Positions 22,225 through 32,523 of a DNA stretch of 64,000 nt are shown here, piece after piece. Source of the stretch: Daedaleopsis sinensis (taxonomy: Eukaryota; Basidiomycota; Agaricomycetes; Polyporales; Polyporaceae); assembly GCA_033807695.1 (NCBI GenBank), contig CM066309.1, positions 1,426,001-1,490,000 of the forward strand, given 5' to 3'. The notes beneath the pieces were generated by a model. It was not told the DNA's origin. It worked only from the letters and a program-made list of their open reading frames with translations, and searched no databases. The translations under genes were made by a program, and so were the position numbers. Every line of letters begins with the position of its first letter. Within the stretch, counting starts at the first letter, position 1.

Positions 22225-24580
22225 AGTCGTAGATGGAAGTGAAAGTGAACGAGAGTTGAAAGGATAACTCGTTTCTCTATCAGTGCCCTCGGGCGCGATG
22301 ATGCAGGACCTATCCACCCCTTGACCTGACCAATACGAGACCGGTCTGCAGGTGCATTCCATTCATCGCGCCATACTCCCACAGCTGTTAGCTAGAGAGT
22401 TTATTCTGGTGCATATCAGAGGTGAGTACAAGCGGATGACACGGGAATATTCACACACCAGAATAGCCTTGGGACACTACTCCTCCGTTAAAGTTCGTAT
22501 TGCACTACCTTGTGCCTATACCTTTCAGTAAGGAGTGCATGCTGACCGTCGTGCGTTCAGGAGTAAATATTGTCGCATTTTGCTCTGTCCTTCCGCACAA
22601 CTTCCGCATCTCGAGTCGTATTGGTTACTCTAATGAATGTGTCCTCCATGTGCACATCGCTTTCTGAGAAGGCTGAATAGTCTGCCCTCCACACGAGGGC
22701 GGCATCACAATGACTAATGGGAGGTCGTCACTTGAGGGTTATGATCGACACTGAGAACGATCGCATTTTTTGGACTGGACCGACCACTCACCAGTACATA
22801 GGTCCGCCCTGACACTTCATCTGCACATGTTCTGGTCTTGTTTAACCGGTGTGTCCTACCATGTACCTCTCATGCTCTTCCAGTTGAGATCTGGCGATGT
22901 CATCACCATGCCAATTCTTCATGGCTGGAGCTTCATCCCAGCTGAGTCTTTGACGTTGAGGATTGCTCTTCAGTAAATCTATGTACCGAGTACTTGAGGA
23001 TGAAAGACGTCGATACGCCTCACGTTGATGGAGAGCGTCTTATGCATTTTGTACCGTGGCAGTAGAATCTGAAGGCAGTATCGATTGGCGCCCAACCCCA
23101 ACGAGGAAGCCTAACGTGGGGTTTATCGCCGTTTTCGGGCGTCTATAGGGCGACACGCGAACAATATCAAAGTTATGGCTTTTTATCAGTCCTTCAAGTT
23201 CAAATTATAGAGACGACGTCCACTATCTCCCTTCCATGATCAAGTTCATTTCACTACTAACCGACACAGGCTAGCTAGCCATGATAATTGTGGCAGGAGG
23301 TTGTAATCTTTCTTCAGGGAACCATGGTGCTTTATCTATCCTTATCAATCGCGACTTTCGCAACCTGTTCGCAACCTCATCCAAACCTCGACGCTGTGCC
23401 TACTATAGGCACTGTGCCTTGAAGGCTAATGTCCTTCGTGAGTAGCTTACTCTATTATATGCATGCAGCTGACTCAACCTGTCCCTTTTAAGATCTCCCT
23501 GCGCGAGTCGCCTGACGAATATAGGTGTCAGTTCAATGTCACCAGAGCGTTCATTGCTCCCTTCACCAGCAAAATCCAGACGTGCCACACAGCTGACAAT
23601 GACTGTCGCCTCAAAACGCTATCGCTTGCTGCGCAACACCGTAAAGCCGCATAACGCGAGATGTGACTGGCTGTATCACGGCACGCTATCATGTAAGCCT
23701 CGGGTTGCTGACGGTTTTCCGATTCCTGCGACGTGCGTAGGTAAGGAGGGTCCCCAAGTACTCCGGTCTGTTCTACAGCGCTCTATCCAACTTAGACCAC
23801 GTTGATCCATTCTTCTTCTCTGCAGGATGCATGTACGGCAACGGAAGCTTTCCACTAGTAGGAAGGCAGTGCTCTCTCATCCAGGTACCCTCCGCCTGCG
23901 GCGGCTTTTCATCACTCTTTGAATGACCCAAACACGCCCTTCACTCCGTTATCTAGGGGTGAGAGCTCACTCCTGGTACGCACATACCCATTGTTGCAAA
24001 GAAGCACTACAACAAGCACCGTTGAAGTCTATATGTCCGAATTTGCACACACTGCGGCGACGCGGTACTATATCCCCAACAACACCCTTCGCTTTCGTAC
24101 GTCCCGCTCGCCCACACCCACAGTAACCGACCGCCGCCAAGTACGCGAGCACCTCCTCCGGCGATTTTCTGGGGAGCGTGCACAGTCAAGTGGACGCCCG
24201 GCTGCCTCTCCCCGTGGCCATCTGACACACACCCCGTCTCGCGCCACGATCACATGACTGCGCGCAAGAAGCCTAGCAGCCCGTGCGGACACTGCGGAGG
24301 AGTCGGATCCGCGCACGGAGAACTCTATCTGTGGGACATGGGGAGCCGTGGAAACGCGTGCGACCCGCACAGTTCTAGCGCGATTGATTATGTTCACAGG
24401 GTCCTCTTCCTGGCGCCATGCTCGCGAGTTGTATAGATAGCGCGACTTTGCGCAGAGATCGTTGTGCGATTCCCCCCTCCTTGCTTTACACCCTCTCACA
24501 GCAGGCTTCCACCACTCTTCGCGGCCACACAGCTCGTTGCGGACCCCCCGAAACCAGATCTCCGGACTACAGCCGCGACG
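22225..24580. other. Divergent region between MFS copy B and the third MFS gene
   Basis: The left half (to about 23310) is duplicated upstream DNA of the MFS unit. The rest holds no recognised gene. One ATG-led 63-residue frame at 23463-23654 (MQLTQPVPFKISLRESPDE...) has no known domain and no clear promoter and is left unannotated. A pyrimidine-rich stretch near 24470-24540 probably belongs to the leader of the next gene. Confidence 0.5.
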
Positions 24581-27240
24581 ATGAAGGACCAGGAATCCGC
24601 ACTTGCTACGAACGAGAAGCACGAGGCAACGAACAGCGTCTCGGAAGTCGACGAGAAGGGCCACGACCGACAGTCACCCTCCCATGCCAGCGCAGAGTTC
24701 GATCCTGTAGCGTATCACGAGCACAATGCTGGACGACTTGTCATCGACCCCGAGTACGCCCCTTTTCTCGCGTTGTCATCGGAGAGCGTCACGGTGTACG
24801 ATATTGACGCCCCTGCTAACTAGAGAAGCCAAGATTGAGTTTGGCGAGACGGTTGCTAGCCGGCTGAAGCTCTCCGCGGACGGGACCAAGGTCCTCTGGC
24901 CACAGCCGACAGATGATCCTGAAGACCCACAAAACGTGCGTGCTCGTTCAGATTCAGCTGTTCGAATTTGATATTTACCATTGCGATGCGTCCCACACAG
25001 TGGTCAGAGTTCCGGAAGCACTTCCAGCTGCTGATCGTAACACTCGCGGCGATCACGCCCGACTTTGACTCTGCGATTGGTGCGTAGCTGCTCAGCCGTA
25101 GAAGCCCGTGCTGAAGGCTGATGGATGGTCCGAAAGGCATCGCGGACATTTTTGCACTTGCAAACCAATTCGATACGACGACCGGACATATCAATAACCT
25201 CACTTCAAAGTACGTATTTTTGTATTCAATAAACTCTGGATTGTTTCATAACGCTCAACCGGTCCTTGTACTCTAGCTGGAGTATCTTCCTTCTCGGTCA
25301 GCACAACGGTCCCTTTTCCTGCTAACGCCGTTCGCTCACCGGCGCACTCAATAGGCTGGGGCGGCATCTTCGCTGTGATGCTCATGCGCCGCTTCGGGCG
25401 GTTGCCGGTGCTGTTTTACTCGCAGGTGCTCTCGCTCGGATGGCTTGTCGGATGCACTTTTGCGCCGAACTTGAACACCTACACAGGTGAGTGTTATGGT
25501 GCGACTCGCGTGTGCTTACCTGACGGATTGCGCAGCCATGAGGTGTCTCAACGGATTCTTCGCGTACGTCGCTTCTCAGTGCCACGGAAGGCATCTAGCT
25601 GACACGTCTCCCAATCACAGCACCACTCCGCAAGTCACCGTATGTTCCCAGCGCACGTTCACATGCGATATGCGACTGACACCGACATCGCTGTGCAGGG
25701 TCTCTTCGTCGTGACAGACATGTTCCCGTTCCATCTCCAGGCACGGAAGGTATGGATCCATGCGCCCGGTCGCCTTTATTTTGGCTTACATGTCGCTGTG
25801 CAGTTGAACATCTGGACTATGGGGTTCATTATCTCACCCTTCCTGTCGCCATTCATGATGGGCTTCATCGTTGCCCGCATCAAGTGCGTGTCGTCGCGCT
25901 ATCGACATCCTCCCGTACTCACATCGCCTCTCACAGCTGGCGGTGGACATACGGCATCGGCTCAATCTATGGCTTATTCGTCGTTCTCATGATTGCTTTC
26001 TTCGGCGAAGAGACGTCGGTTTTACCCATCTTTCAGTATGAATTCAATGTACTGACGATGGCATCTGCAGCATCTTCGACCGTAAGCTTCCAAACCCGCG
26101 CCCGAACCCGATGCCCGCGTCGCGCCTTCAGTACCGCATCCAGACCCTCCTCGGGATCACTGGTGCGAAGATGGCGAAGTACCGCGACACATGGCACGAG
26201 TCCGTGTTTGCGATCCTGAATGTCGTCTGGAGGCCACATCTCCTTGCCATTCTTCTCTTCGAGGTGAGTCTCCCCACATATCCTTAGAACACGACCACTA
26301 AGTGACTGCCTACAGGCTATGGTTTTCGGCTTCAGCATCGGTATCAACGTACGTGCATTTACAAGTCGCTGTATGTGGCAAGCGGTCTAACGCTGCAAAC
26401 TTCCCAGACGACGAACGCGGTGTTCCTTGGCACTCTACAGCCCGAAGGCTACGGATTCAGCCAATTCGGAATCGCTGGTGCCTACGGAACTCCCATCGTG
26501 AGCTCTCAGCTGTCTGTTCCGTGATTTGATACTCAAGATGTAAACAGGTTGCTGTTGTTATCGGAGAGTTGCTCGGTCGGTACTTCAACGACTGGGTCAT
26601 GAACTTCTCCATCCGCAGGAACAAGGGCGTGTTCATTGCGGAGTCGCGTCTCTGGTGTGTCCCGCTATGGCTCCTCCGCGATCATATTCTGACGTCGTCC
26701 GCCTTTCTCTTTCCAGGACATGCTATATCGCTGTCCCTCTATACATCTGCGGCTTCCTCGTCCTCGGAGCATCGTTCCAAAAACACCTCAGCGTCGGGGC
26801 ACTCGTCATGGGATGGGGTATCGCCGAAGTCGCCGTTATGATCAACACCGTGGCTGTCTGTGAGTACTACACAGTTAGAGGCATCGAGCACACCTTCTGA
26901 CGCACGCGCCGCCGTGGCGCGAACCCGAATAGATGCTTACTGCAACGACTGCTTCCCGCGCAACCAGGGCGAAATCTCGGGGCTGATCAACCTCGCGCGT
27001 ACCCTCGGCGGGTTCAGCGTCGCCTACTTCCAGGTCCCGTGGGCGTTGAAGAACGGCGCGATCCAGACGTTCGGTGTCGAGGCCGCCATCGTCGCGGCTC
27101 TGTTCCTGCTCATTGTTCCTGCCCTGCAACTCAAGGGTGCGGTTCTACGGGTAAGTGTCTATGCTTGGAACAGCCTGAGGGTACACGAGTGGTAGGTGCT
27201 GACTATGTGTGTGTTCTTGCAGGAACGCTTCGGTATGTGA
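24581..27240 (+). CDS. MFS transporter, DHA1 drug/H+ antiporter-like (third paralogue)
   Basis: This plus-strand gene is a diverged paralogue of the two tandem MFS genes. The protein begins MKDQESALATNEKHEATN, and a splice at about 24752/24832 gives DPEEAKIEFGE. It then contains KVLWPQPTDDPEDPQN, an intact WGGIFAVMLMRRFGRLPVLFY loop, VVTDMFPFHLQARK, WTMGFIISPFLSPFMMGF and GEISGLINLARTLGGFSVAYF, and ends LKGAVLRERFGM at 27240. About a dozen short introns interrupt it. The polarity is opposite to the tandem pair, so it did not arise by the same tandem event. The substrate is unknown; the DP(E/D)DPQNW signature suggests a DHA1-type exporter. Confidence 0.85.
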
Positions 27241-27689
27241 GCATGACGGCGCGACTGGAGAGGCTGGTAATAGAGAGTTGGGTTCTACGACTGCCTGCGG
27301 CTTCTTGTTTACGAGCTTGAGGGACGTCTGTATGATACTACGAAAGGTTACGTGACTTCGGTGATCGTTCTCTCCTTCAAGTTATTCATGCACACAACGG
27401 ACACTGTCTTGTCAAGGAATGGTGAGCCCAATAACCAAATTGCCTACTATCGGCATTGACCGGCATCCTCGATACATCTATACAGCCTCATGATCTCCCG
27501 TCTTCCAAAAAATATCACCGGCCGCGACTGCAATGTCTCTCCTTCACATCAAATATGCCTATTTCGACTATTACGCCCAATGTACGGTGAGTCACTTCGA
27601 GTCTGAGAACAAGGAACCGTGTCAAGGACAGTACCTGCGCCGAGTATTCTTCCTCTTGGACCTGAGGACCGGAAAAGCGACGGGCGAGC
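27241..27689. other. Convergent intergenic region
   Basis: About 450 nt between the end of the third MFS gene (+) and the end of the Lys-Arg repeat precursor (-). No gene is recognised. Confidence 0.5.
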
Positions 27690-27923
27690 TCAAGCTTCCT
27701 CATGTGTGTCTAGCTGAGGTTCGCGCTTCCAGTCCTTGCTCCCGTTCTGCGGGTCGCGTTTCCAGTCCTTGGACCCGTTCTGTGGGTCGCGCTTCCAGTC
27801 CTTGGACCTGTACTACGTGTCGCTGAGGCTGTCGTGGTCAGGGGAGCCTGCGACGGGGACGGCGGTGACGTTGCCAATGAGTAGGACCGCGGCGAGAAGG
27901 TACGCGATGAAGGCAGAACGCAT
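27690..27923 (-). CDS. Kex2-type repeat peptide precursor with an in-frame TAG
   Basis: From the ATG at 27923 the frame encodes a strong signal peptide (MRSAFIAYLLAAVLLIG...) and a short segment ending SLSDT. It then meets TAG at 27813-27815. The same frame continues at once with YRSKDWKR, two units of DPQNGSKDWKR, then EPQLDTHEEA and TGA at 27690-27692. Kex2 cleavage after each Lys-Arg would release identical 11-residue peptides. The leading Asp-Pro or Glu-Pro would suit a Ste13-type dipeptidyl aminopeptidase, as in yeast alpha-factor maturation, leaving QNGSKDW plus Lys-Arg to be trimmed. Unit differences are synonymous (AAG/AAA, CCA/CCG, even TCC/AGC for Ser), which argues for protein-level constraint. 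The TAG may be a true stop (decayed gene) or the 3' end of an in-frame intron. CACGTAG is a fair acceptor and CTGAC lies 25 nt before it, but candidate donors (GTCACC at 27869, GTCGCA at 27854) are weak. Confidence 0.6.
27714..27806 (-). repeat. 33-nt tandem repeat encoding SKDWKRDPQNG
   Basis: There are two full units (27806-27774 and 27773-27741) and a partial third (27740-27714). Each full unit encodes the same eleven residues with a Lys-Arg cleavage site. Nucleotide differences between units are synonymous except for Asp to Glu in the last. Confidence 0.9.
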
Positions 27924-28873
27924 GTCTGGCGAAATGCAGGTGTTGGGGTGAGGATAGCGGCGGTAGGAGTGGAAGTGAAGCGTGATTTTGAGGGGTAGCG
28001 ATTGGAGCTGTTGTTACGTTACGTTTTATACCATGAGTGATGCATCGGCGACGGTGACGCTCACTGCTGACATCGTGCTCATTGCTACTACTCCGTGACT
28101 GCCACTAGCGAGCTTCCAACTCTCTACTGAGTCAGAAAGCAGTAGTGAGTGCCTCAAGCATTCAAATCGCCAAGCTGGATGTGTTTCATCGCGAATTCGC
28201 AATGTACGATGAGTTATACTAGATCTAAAACCCATTGATATTCCAATGCTATATAACCTGAAAAATCGGATCTCCCGGGCTGACTCTAATACTACTTCAA
28301 GTTCGGGTTTCATGTCAATGTCACGCCGCCCTGGTGCACGTATAACAATTGAATGCGTTGTTGTCACTGCGTGGACTACATTCCGGACCTATCAATGAAA
28401 CTAGTAGTGTTGAAATAGATGTACTAGTATATGTAGTACTATCGACCCAGTTTTACGGGCCCTAAACCACTAAGTTGTCGTCGTGTAACATATTCGAACA
28501 TGAGAGGAGCGGGAAGAGGTAGTTATTAAAGATCATCCCAGCCTGGTCGGGTCAAACCATTCATTCGGATGGTGCCATGTGGCATATAAAGAGTCAAGAG
28601 AATCGGAAGGCATGGTCTCCACCTGCGGCAAGTCCAGCTCAAGGGTTCCGTATTTGTCTTTACATTTCAATCGTGGTTGGGTCTCGCCGCTGACCACCTC
28701 AGCCTACATACACAATTTCATCCTGACTTTCATTGCAACTGATCAGCACGGGAACTGTCGCACCATCGTCCCTGTGTTCGTGTGCTCATGGGAGCTGATG
28801 TATTGATACAAAAGATTCAATCCTGACCGACCCTAAACCAAACATACATCCGCCGTGACGTGTGCCCTTAGAC
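27924..28873. other. Gap between peptide precursor promoter and sedolisin 3' end
   Basis: Apart from the TATA box at 28024-28030 no gene is supported. A 64-residue ATG-led frame at 28611-28806 follows a TATAAAG string near 28581 but shows neither signal peptide nor domain. The region is relatively AT-rich. Confidence 0.45.
28024..28030 (-). promoter_or_regulatory. TATA box of the repeat peptide gene
   Basis: The minus strand reads TATAAAA about 100 nt upstream of the ATG at 27923, a typical fungal core-promoter distance. It supports expression of the repeat precursor. Confidence 0.55.
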
Positions 28874-31026
28874 TCAAAGTCCAACGGCGGTCAGGAGCTT
28901 AGCGAAGTTGGGCGTACCCAGGCCGGTGACCTGAAGCCACAGCACGAGAACGCGAGCAATAACGTCAGCTCTAGCCTCTCAGCACACAGCAGCCGTCGCG
29001 GAGACTCACCGGGTCCCAGCCAGCTTTCGCGGGGAAGCCGGTGGTGTTGCAGCCCGGGTTGCTCCCGGTCGTGATGTCGTTGAGCGCAGATGCGCCCGTC
29101 GAGTACAGGAAGGGGTTGAGGAAGCCGAGCGGGGCCTTGCCCGCCGCCGCGAGGCGGTCATTGATCAGGGCGACGACGCTCGCGACGATCGGCGAGGAGC
29201 ACGACGTGCCCGCGACGAGGCCGGCTTGGCCACCGACGATGATTTCAACGTTCTTGCCCTGGGCAGCGATGTCGGGGAACGCACGGCCGCTGCGGTTGAA
29301 CTTGCCGCTGTTGGTGCTGCCGAGCGCGTTCAGGTAGCTCGTGACCGCGCTCGCCTGGTACGAAGGGCGCGCGAAGATGTTGGAGAACCCGCCAGAGGAG
29401 AAGCTCGCGGAGGTCTCGGACACGCCTTGGGTCGCACCGACGCTGGTCAGGCTGCACAGAACAGGTCAGGACATGGATGGAAAGAGAGCGAGTGGCGCTT
29501 ACAAGGGGCAGCCAGAAGGGAAGGTCGGGAGGAATGTCGTGCAGTTCTGGCTCTGCGAGCCGGAGACACCACCGTCACCAGATGCAAAGAGGATAGAGGT
29601 ACCGCGGGCACCAAGCTGCGCGTAAGCGTTGCAAAGTGCGCTAAGACAAGCCATAGTCAAGGACGTTGTGCGATAACATGTAACGGTTGAAAATTCAAGT
29701 ACTCACTTGGCGAGGTTCGTTGAGATATCACGCTCGTTAAAGCCATAGCTCGTTGTGAGTACCTGGGGCGGGTTCGTCTGGCTGAGCAGGAAAGTGATAA
29801 TGTCCAAGAAACCATTGATTCCATCATTATTATCAGGCCCAACAGAGATGAAGGTTGTCGGGACGCCGGTTGCAACACCGACGGTGTATTGAATGTCGAG
29901 GTTCTGCAACAGGAGATTAACTTCGTCATAGAGTCAATCATGAAGCGCACACACAGCCTCGACGCCAGCTTGCTTTGGATCTTGCAGATTTTGCCCACCG
30001 TCTAGTGTCTGGAGAGTGAACGTGGTGTTCGAAGGTTGAATGTCAGGGCGGAGCCTGGCCAAGAAAGTCTGACGGGACAATTAGAAATCAGCCCGGAGTC
30101 CACTGAAAGAAACATGTGTATCCCATACATTGAGGTCGGCCAGGTTGGCGAACTGATTGATGAAACCGCTGACACCGAGTCCGTTGCCCTTGCTAGTGGC
30201 GCGAGTCGTGGGAATACCGTACAGCGCCTGTAAACATGCAGGTGTGACGGCCGAGTTACAAGACGAGGGAACGGCATCTGAAGTCAGGTTAACGACAGAG
30301 GGCTGTATGACATCAAGCTTTGGGGGAACAATGAACTGCGGTGAGCCAAAGACCGACTCTACGAAACTTAATAGAGAAAAATGAATCAGCGGCAATGTCC
30401 ACATCCATGACTTCGGTCCACGATAGAGTCACGTACACGGTGGTAGGGTGGACGAAGTTAAGATGCCCGTTAAGGTCGGCAGGTATGGAATATGCGAGCG
30501 TCCGGATCGAAGTCTTTCCGGTGCCAGTGTGGACGAACTCAGTGAAATCAGCGTTGAGGAGTGCGTTCGCCTTCCTGACGGGGATAGAGAAACTGAGCCA
30601 ATCGCCTGCAGGGGACGCTTTATTAGCGACGATGTTGTTCTCAATCAGCCACTCCTGCACAGCAGAGACAGTCTTGGGCTTCGGCGCTACGAAGCTCTCG
30701 ACCTGTGAATTAAGGTTCGACGTCAATTAGGACATTGTTGAAATAGGGTGGAGCAGGTTGCGCCGTACCTCCTCCTTTGTGAGGAACTGGCCACGAAGAG
30801 GGCTTCCGGGGGTGCTGACGTCCATGAGGGCCTTCTCGAGGCCTGCTATGTCGCTCGATACGAGTGCAAGGCGGAGGTCGAGCATCGTCTCGGGGGGGGC
30901 GGGGCCGTTCATGCGGAAGACCTCGGGGACCATTGAACGGCTCTCGTGCACCTGCATGCTACGCGCGACGGGCTTACCGTACGCGACAGCAGCGAGACAT
31001 GTGACGAAGATGACTGAGGAGCGCAT
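28874..31026 (-). CDS. Sedolisin (S53) / tripeptidyl-peptidase-like secreted protease
   Basis: This is a secreted acid serine-carboxyl peptidase that digests protein outside the cell. It begins at 31026 with a signal peptide (MRSSVIFVTCLAAVAYG). A pro-kumamolisin activation domain follows (SPLRGQFLTKEE, then VESFVAPKPKTV). The catalytic domain carries the Glu-x-x-x-Asp pair in GVEANLDIQY, the oxyanion Asp in FASGDGGVSGSQ and the nucleophile Ser in GTSCSSPIVASVVALIND. The C-terminus ends VTGLGTPNFAKLLTAVGL with the stop at 28874-28876, giving a conserved calcium-site region. Introns of 50-70 nt separate at least eight exons. A TATA box lies about 75 nt upstream. All catalytic residues are present, so it should be active. 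Confidence 0.92.
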
Positions 31027-31100
31027 GGTGAGAGCCGGAAACGGTGGAGGGTTGGGCCACTCGTGCCGTGATGAAAAGAAACAGTGCAGACACCGCAGAC

Positions 31101-31107
31101 TTTATAC
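31101..31107 (-). promoter_or_regulatory. TATA box of the sedolisin gene
   Basis: The minus strand reads GTATAAA about 75 nt upstream of the ATG at 31026. Confidence 0.55.
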
Positions 31108-31154
31108 AACCGCAGAGGATGGAGGTGACTGTGCCAGGTCTGATTCGGCTCGAA

Positions 31155-31175
31155 CTTGAAGCTTGAAGCTTGAAG
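31155..31175. repeat. CTTGAAG tandem triplet upstream of sedolisin
   Basis: Three perfect 7-bp units CTTGAAG lie 130-150 nt upstream of the sedolisin start. Each junction creates AAGCTT. It may be a regulator-binding array or chance. Confidence 0.6.
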
Positions 31176-31239
31176 GTCCGAGTCAGCAGATCCAGCGAGA
31201 GCACATCGACAGCGCATGGAAGCAGTCTGAATGACATCG

Positions 31240-31253
31240 TTCGAACGTTCGAA
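31240..31253. repeat. 14-bp perfect palindrome upstream of sedolisin
   Basis: TTCGAACGTTCGAA is its own reverse complement. It contains GAA-n2-TTC, the arrangement of a two-unit heat-shock element, about 215 nt upstream of the sedolisin ATG. A role is inference only. Confidence 0.55.
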
Positions 31254-32523
31254 GATGCAGTCTAAGCGACGTTAGATATTAGGAACCGAATCGGTCGGGG
31301 CATACATCGGGGGTTCCTGTAAAGTGAAATGAGCCTGTATGAGGGTAGTGATAGACATGTATGCAAAGACAGAAATAAAAGGGAAGGAGTTTCCTATCCT
31401 GCGCCCGATGTGAGAGTCAGCCGTATATTCGATGTCGCCATATCTGTCATTGCCTGAGAGAGAAGCAAACCATGGGAAGCGGCATGTCTGTAATCGTCGA
31501 TGTGCCTCCCAGATAGTTACAGAAGCGGGGATAGAAGAGCGAGATCGTCGACTACATGAGGACCATGTCTCCACGTTCGAATTGAGAGCTTTCAAGTAGA
31601 CGTAAATGGCGGATTGTTTGCCAGTGACATTGACAGCAAGAGCACCTCAACTCGAGGTGTTGACCATTATACTGCCGCCTTCCTGAGCGTGCTCTGCGGC
31701 AGAAGGTAGTAATGCAGTGAGAAAGGGGAAGATGCAATCCAACTTTCAGATATTTGCCCACCATAGATATGTAGTATTCTTGACATCTAACAATGGCGAT
31801 CACTTGCGCCCAAGAATACAAAGTTGTCATCAACAAAGCGGTACGTACCATTCATCTGTACCTCTGAGGCTCACAGTGCGTTGGAAGTTGTCTCGAGGCC
31901 GTGGGCTCGGCCAGAAATCTAGAGAATATTGCATTGCTGTTGCTTCCGTAAGACGCACGGGCCAACTTGAACACGGACTCGCTGCTAGTATAATGCCTAC
32001 TTGAGGTCTTAGCAGGTCATTGTGACAAAGAGACCTTTTGAAAACAGATCGCATGAATTAGCACATGTCATGTGTAGCTTTGAACATACACGGGTGCGTT
32101 CTGTCAGTGAGTAGATGCATGGCTTCCGGTCACTGAGCATAGGGTGCATAAGTAGGCAAGCACAGCAGATTCCAAAGCAGAGGAGGGGTTGACAATGACT
32201 CTGATAAAGTTTATGGCAATGGCAAAGTTGGCACCTCGCTGAGCGCTGAGGATCATCTGAATCGGAGTGTCGGGCGGCGTGACCGGCCGAGTCGGAGTTG
32301 GGCCAATATTCAAACTCATGGCGTGGATCCTCCCGCGGCGGCGCTTCAAACATAACGATCCTTTCCTCGAGGCACAAAAACTACGCATTCAATATTACAT
32401 ATTCCATGCTATCCCGAGTCGAGAAACTAAGCTCTGAAAACAACACCGAGATTCCGGATCCGAGAACGACTTTTCTACCCGTACCGCAATTGACTCAAAG
32501 TTGACGCGGAGTTTCACTGTCAT

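Larger units (their letters stand above)
19571..23310. repeat. Tandem segmental duplication, unit 2
   Basis: This is the second unit of the direct duplication, partner of 15735-19510. It carries MFS copy B and its upstream region. Unit 2 is about 35 nt shorter overall because of small deletions. Confidence 0.9.
31027..32523. other. Divergent region between sedolisin and MLKL-like gene
   Basis: About 1.5 kb. The left 250 nt carry the sedolisin promoter elements. The remainder contains no recognised coding region on either strand; open frames near 31270-31850 and 32010-32390 lack domains. Confidence 0.5.

Noticed and set aside
15735..23310. Transposon origin for the MFS duplication
   Set aside because: No terminal inverted repeats, long terminal repeats, transposase or target-site duplication were visible at the unit ends.
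23463..23654. 63-residue ATG-led frame MQLTQPVPFK...
   Set aside because: No signal peptide, domain, TATA box or duplicate support; could be chance.
15740..27240. Secondary-metabolite gene cluster around the MFS genes
   Set aside because: No polyketide synthase, NRPS, terpene cyclase or P450 gene lies nearby.
28611..28806. 64-residue ATG-led frame downstream of a TATAAAG string
   Set aside because: The sequence has neither signal peptide nor motif; evidence is too weak.
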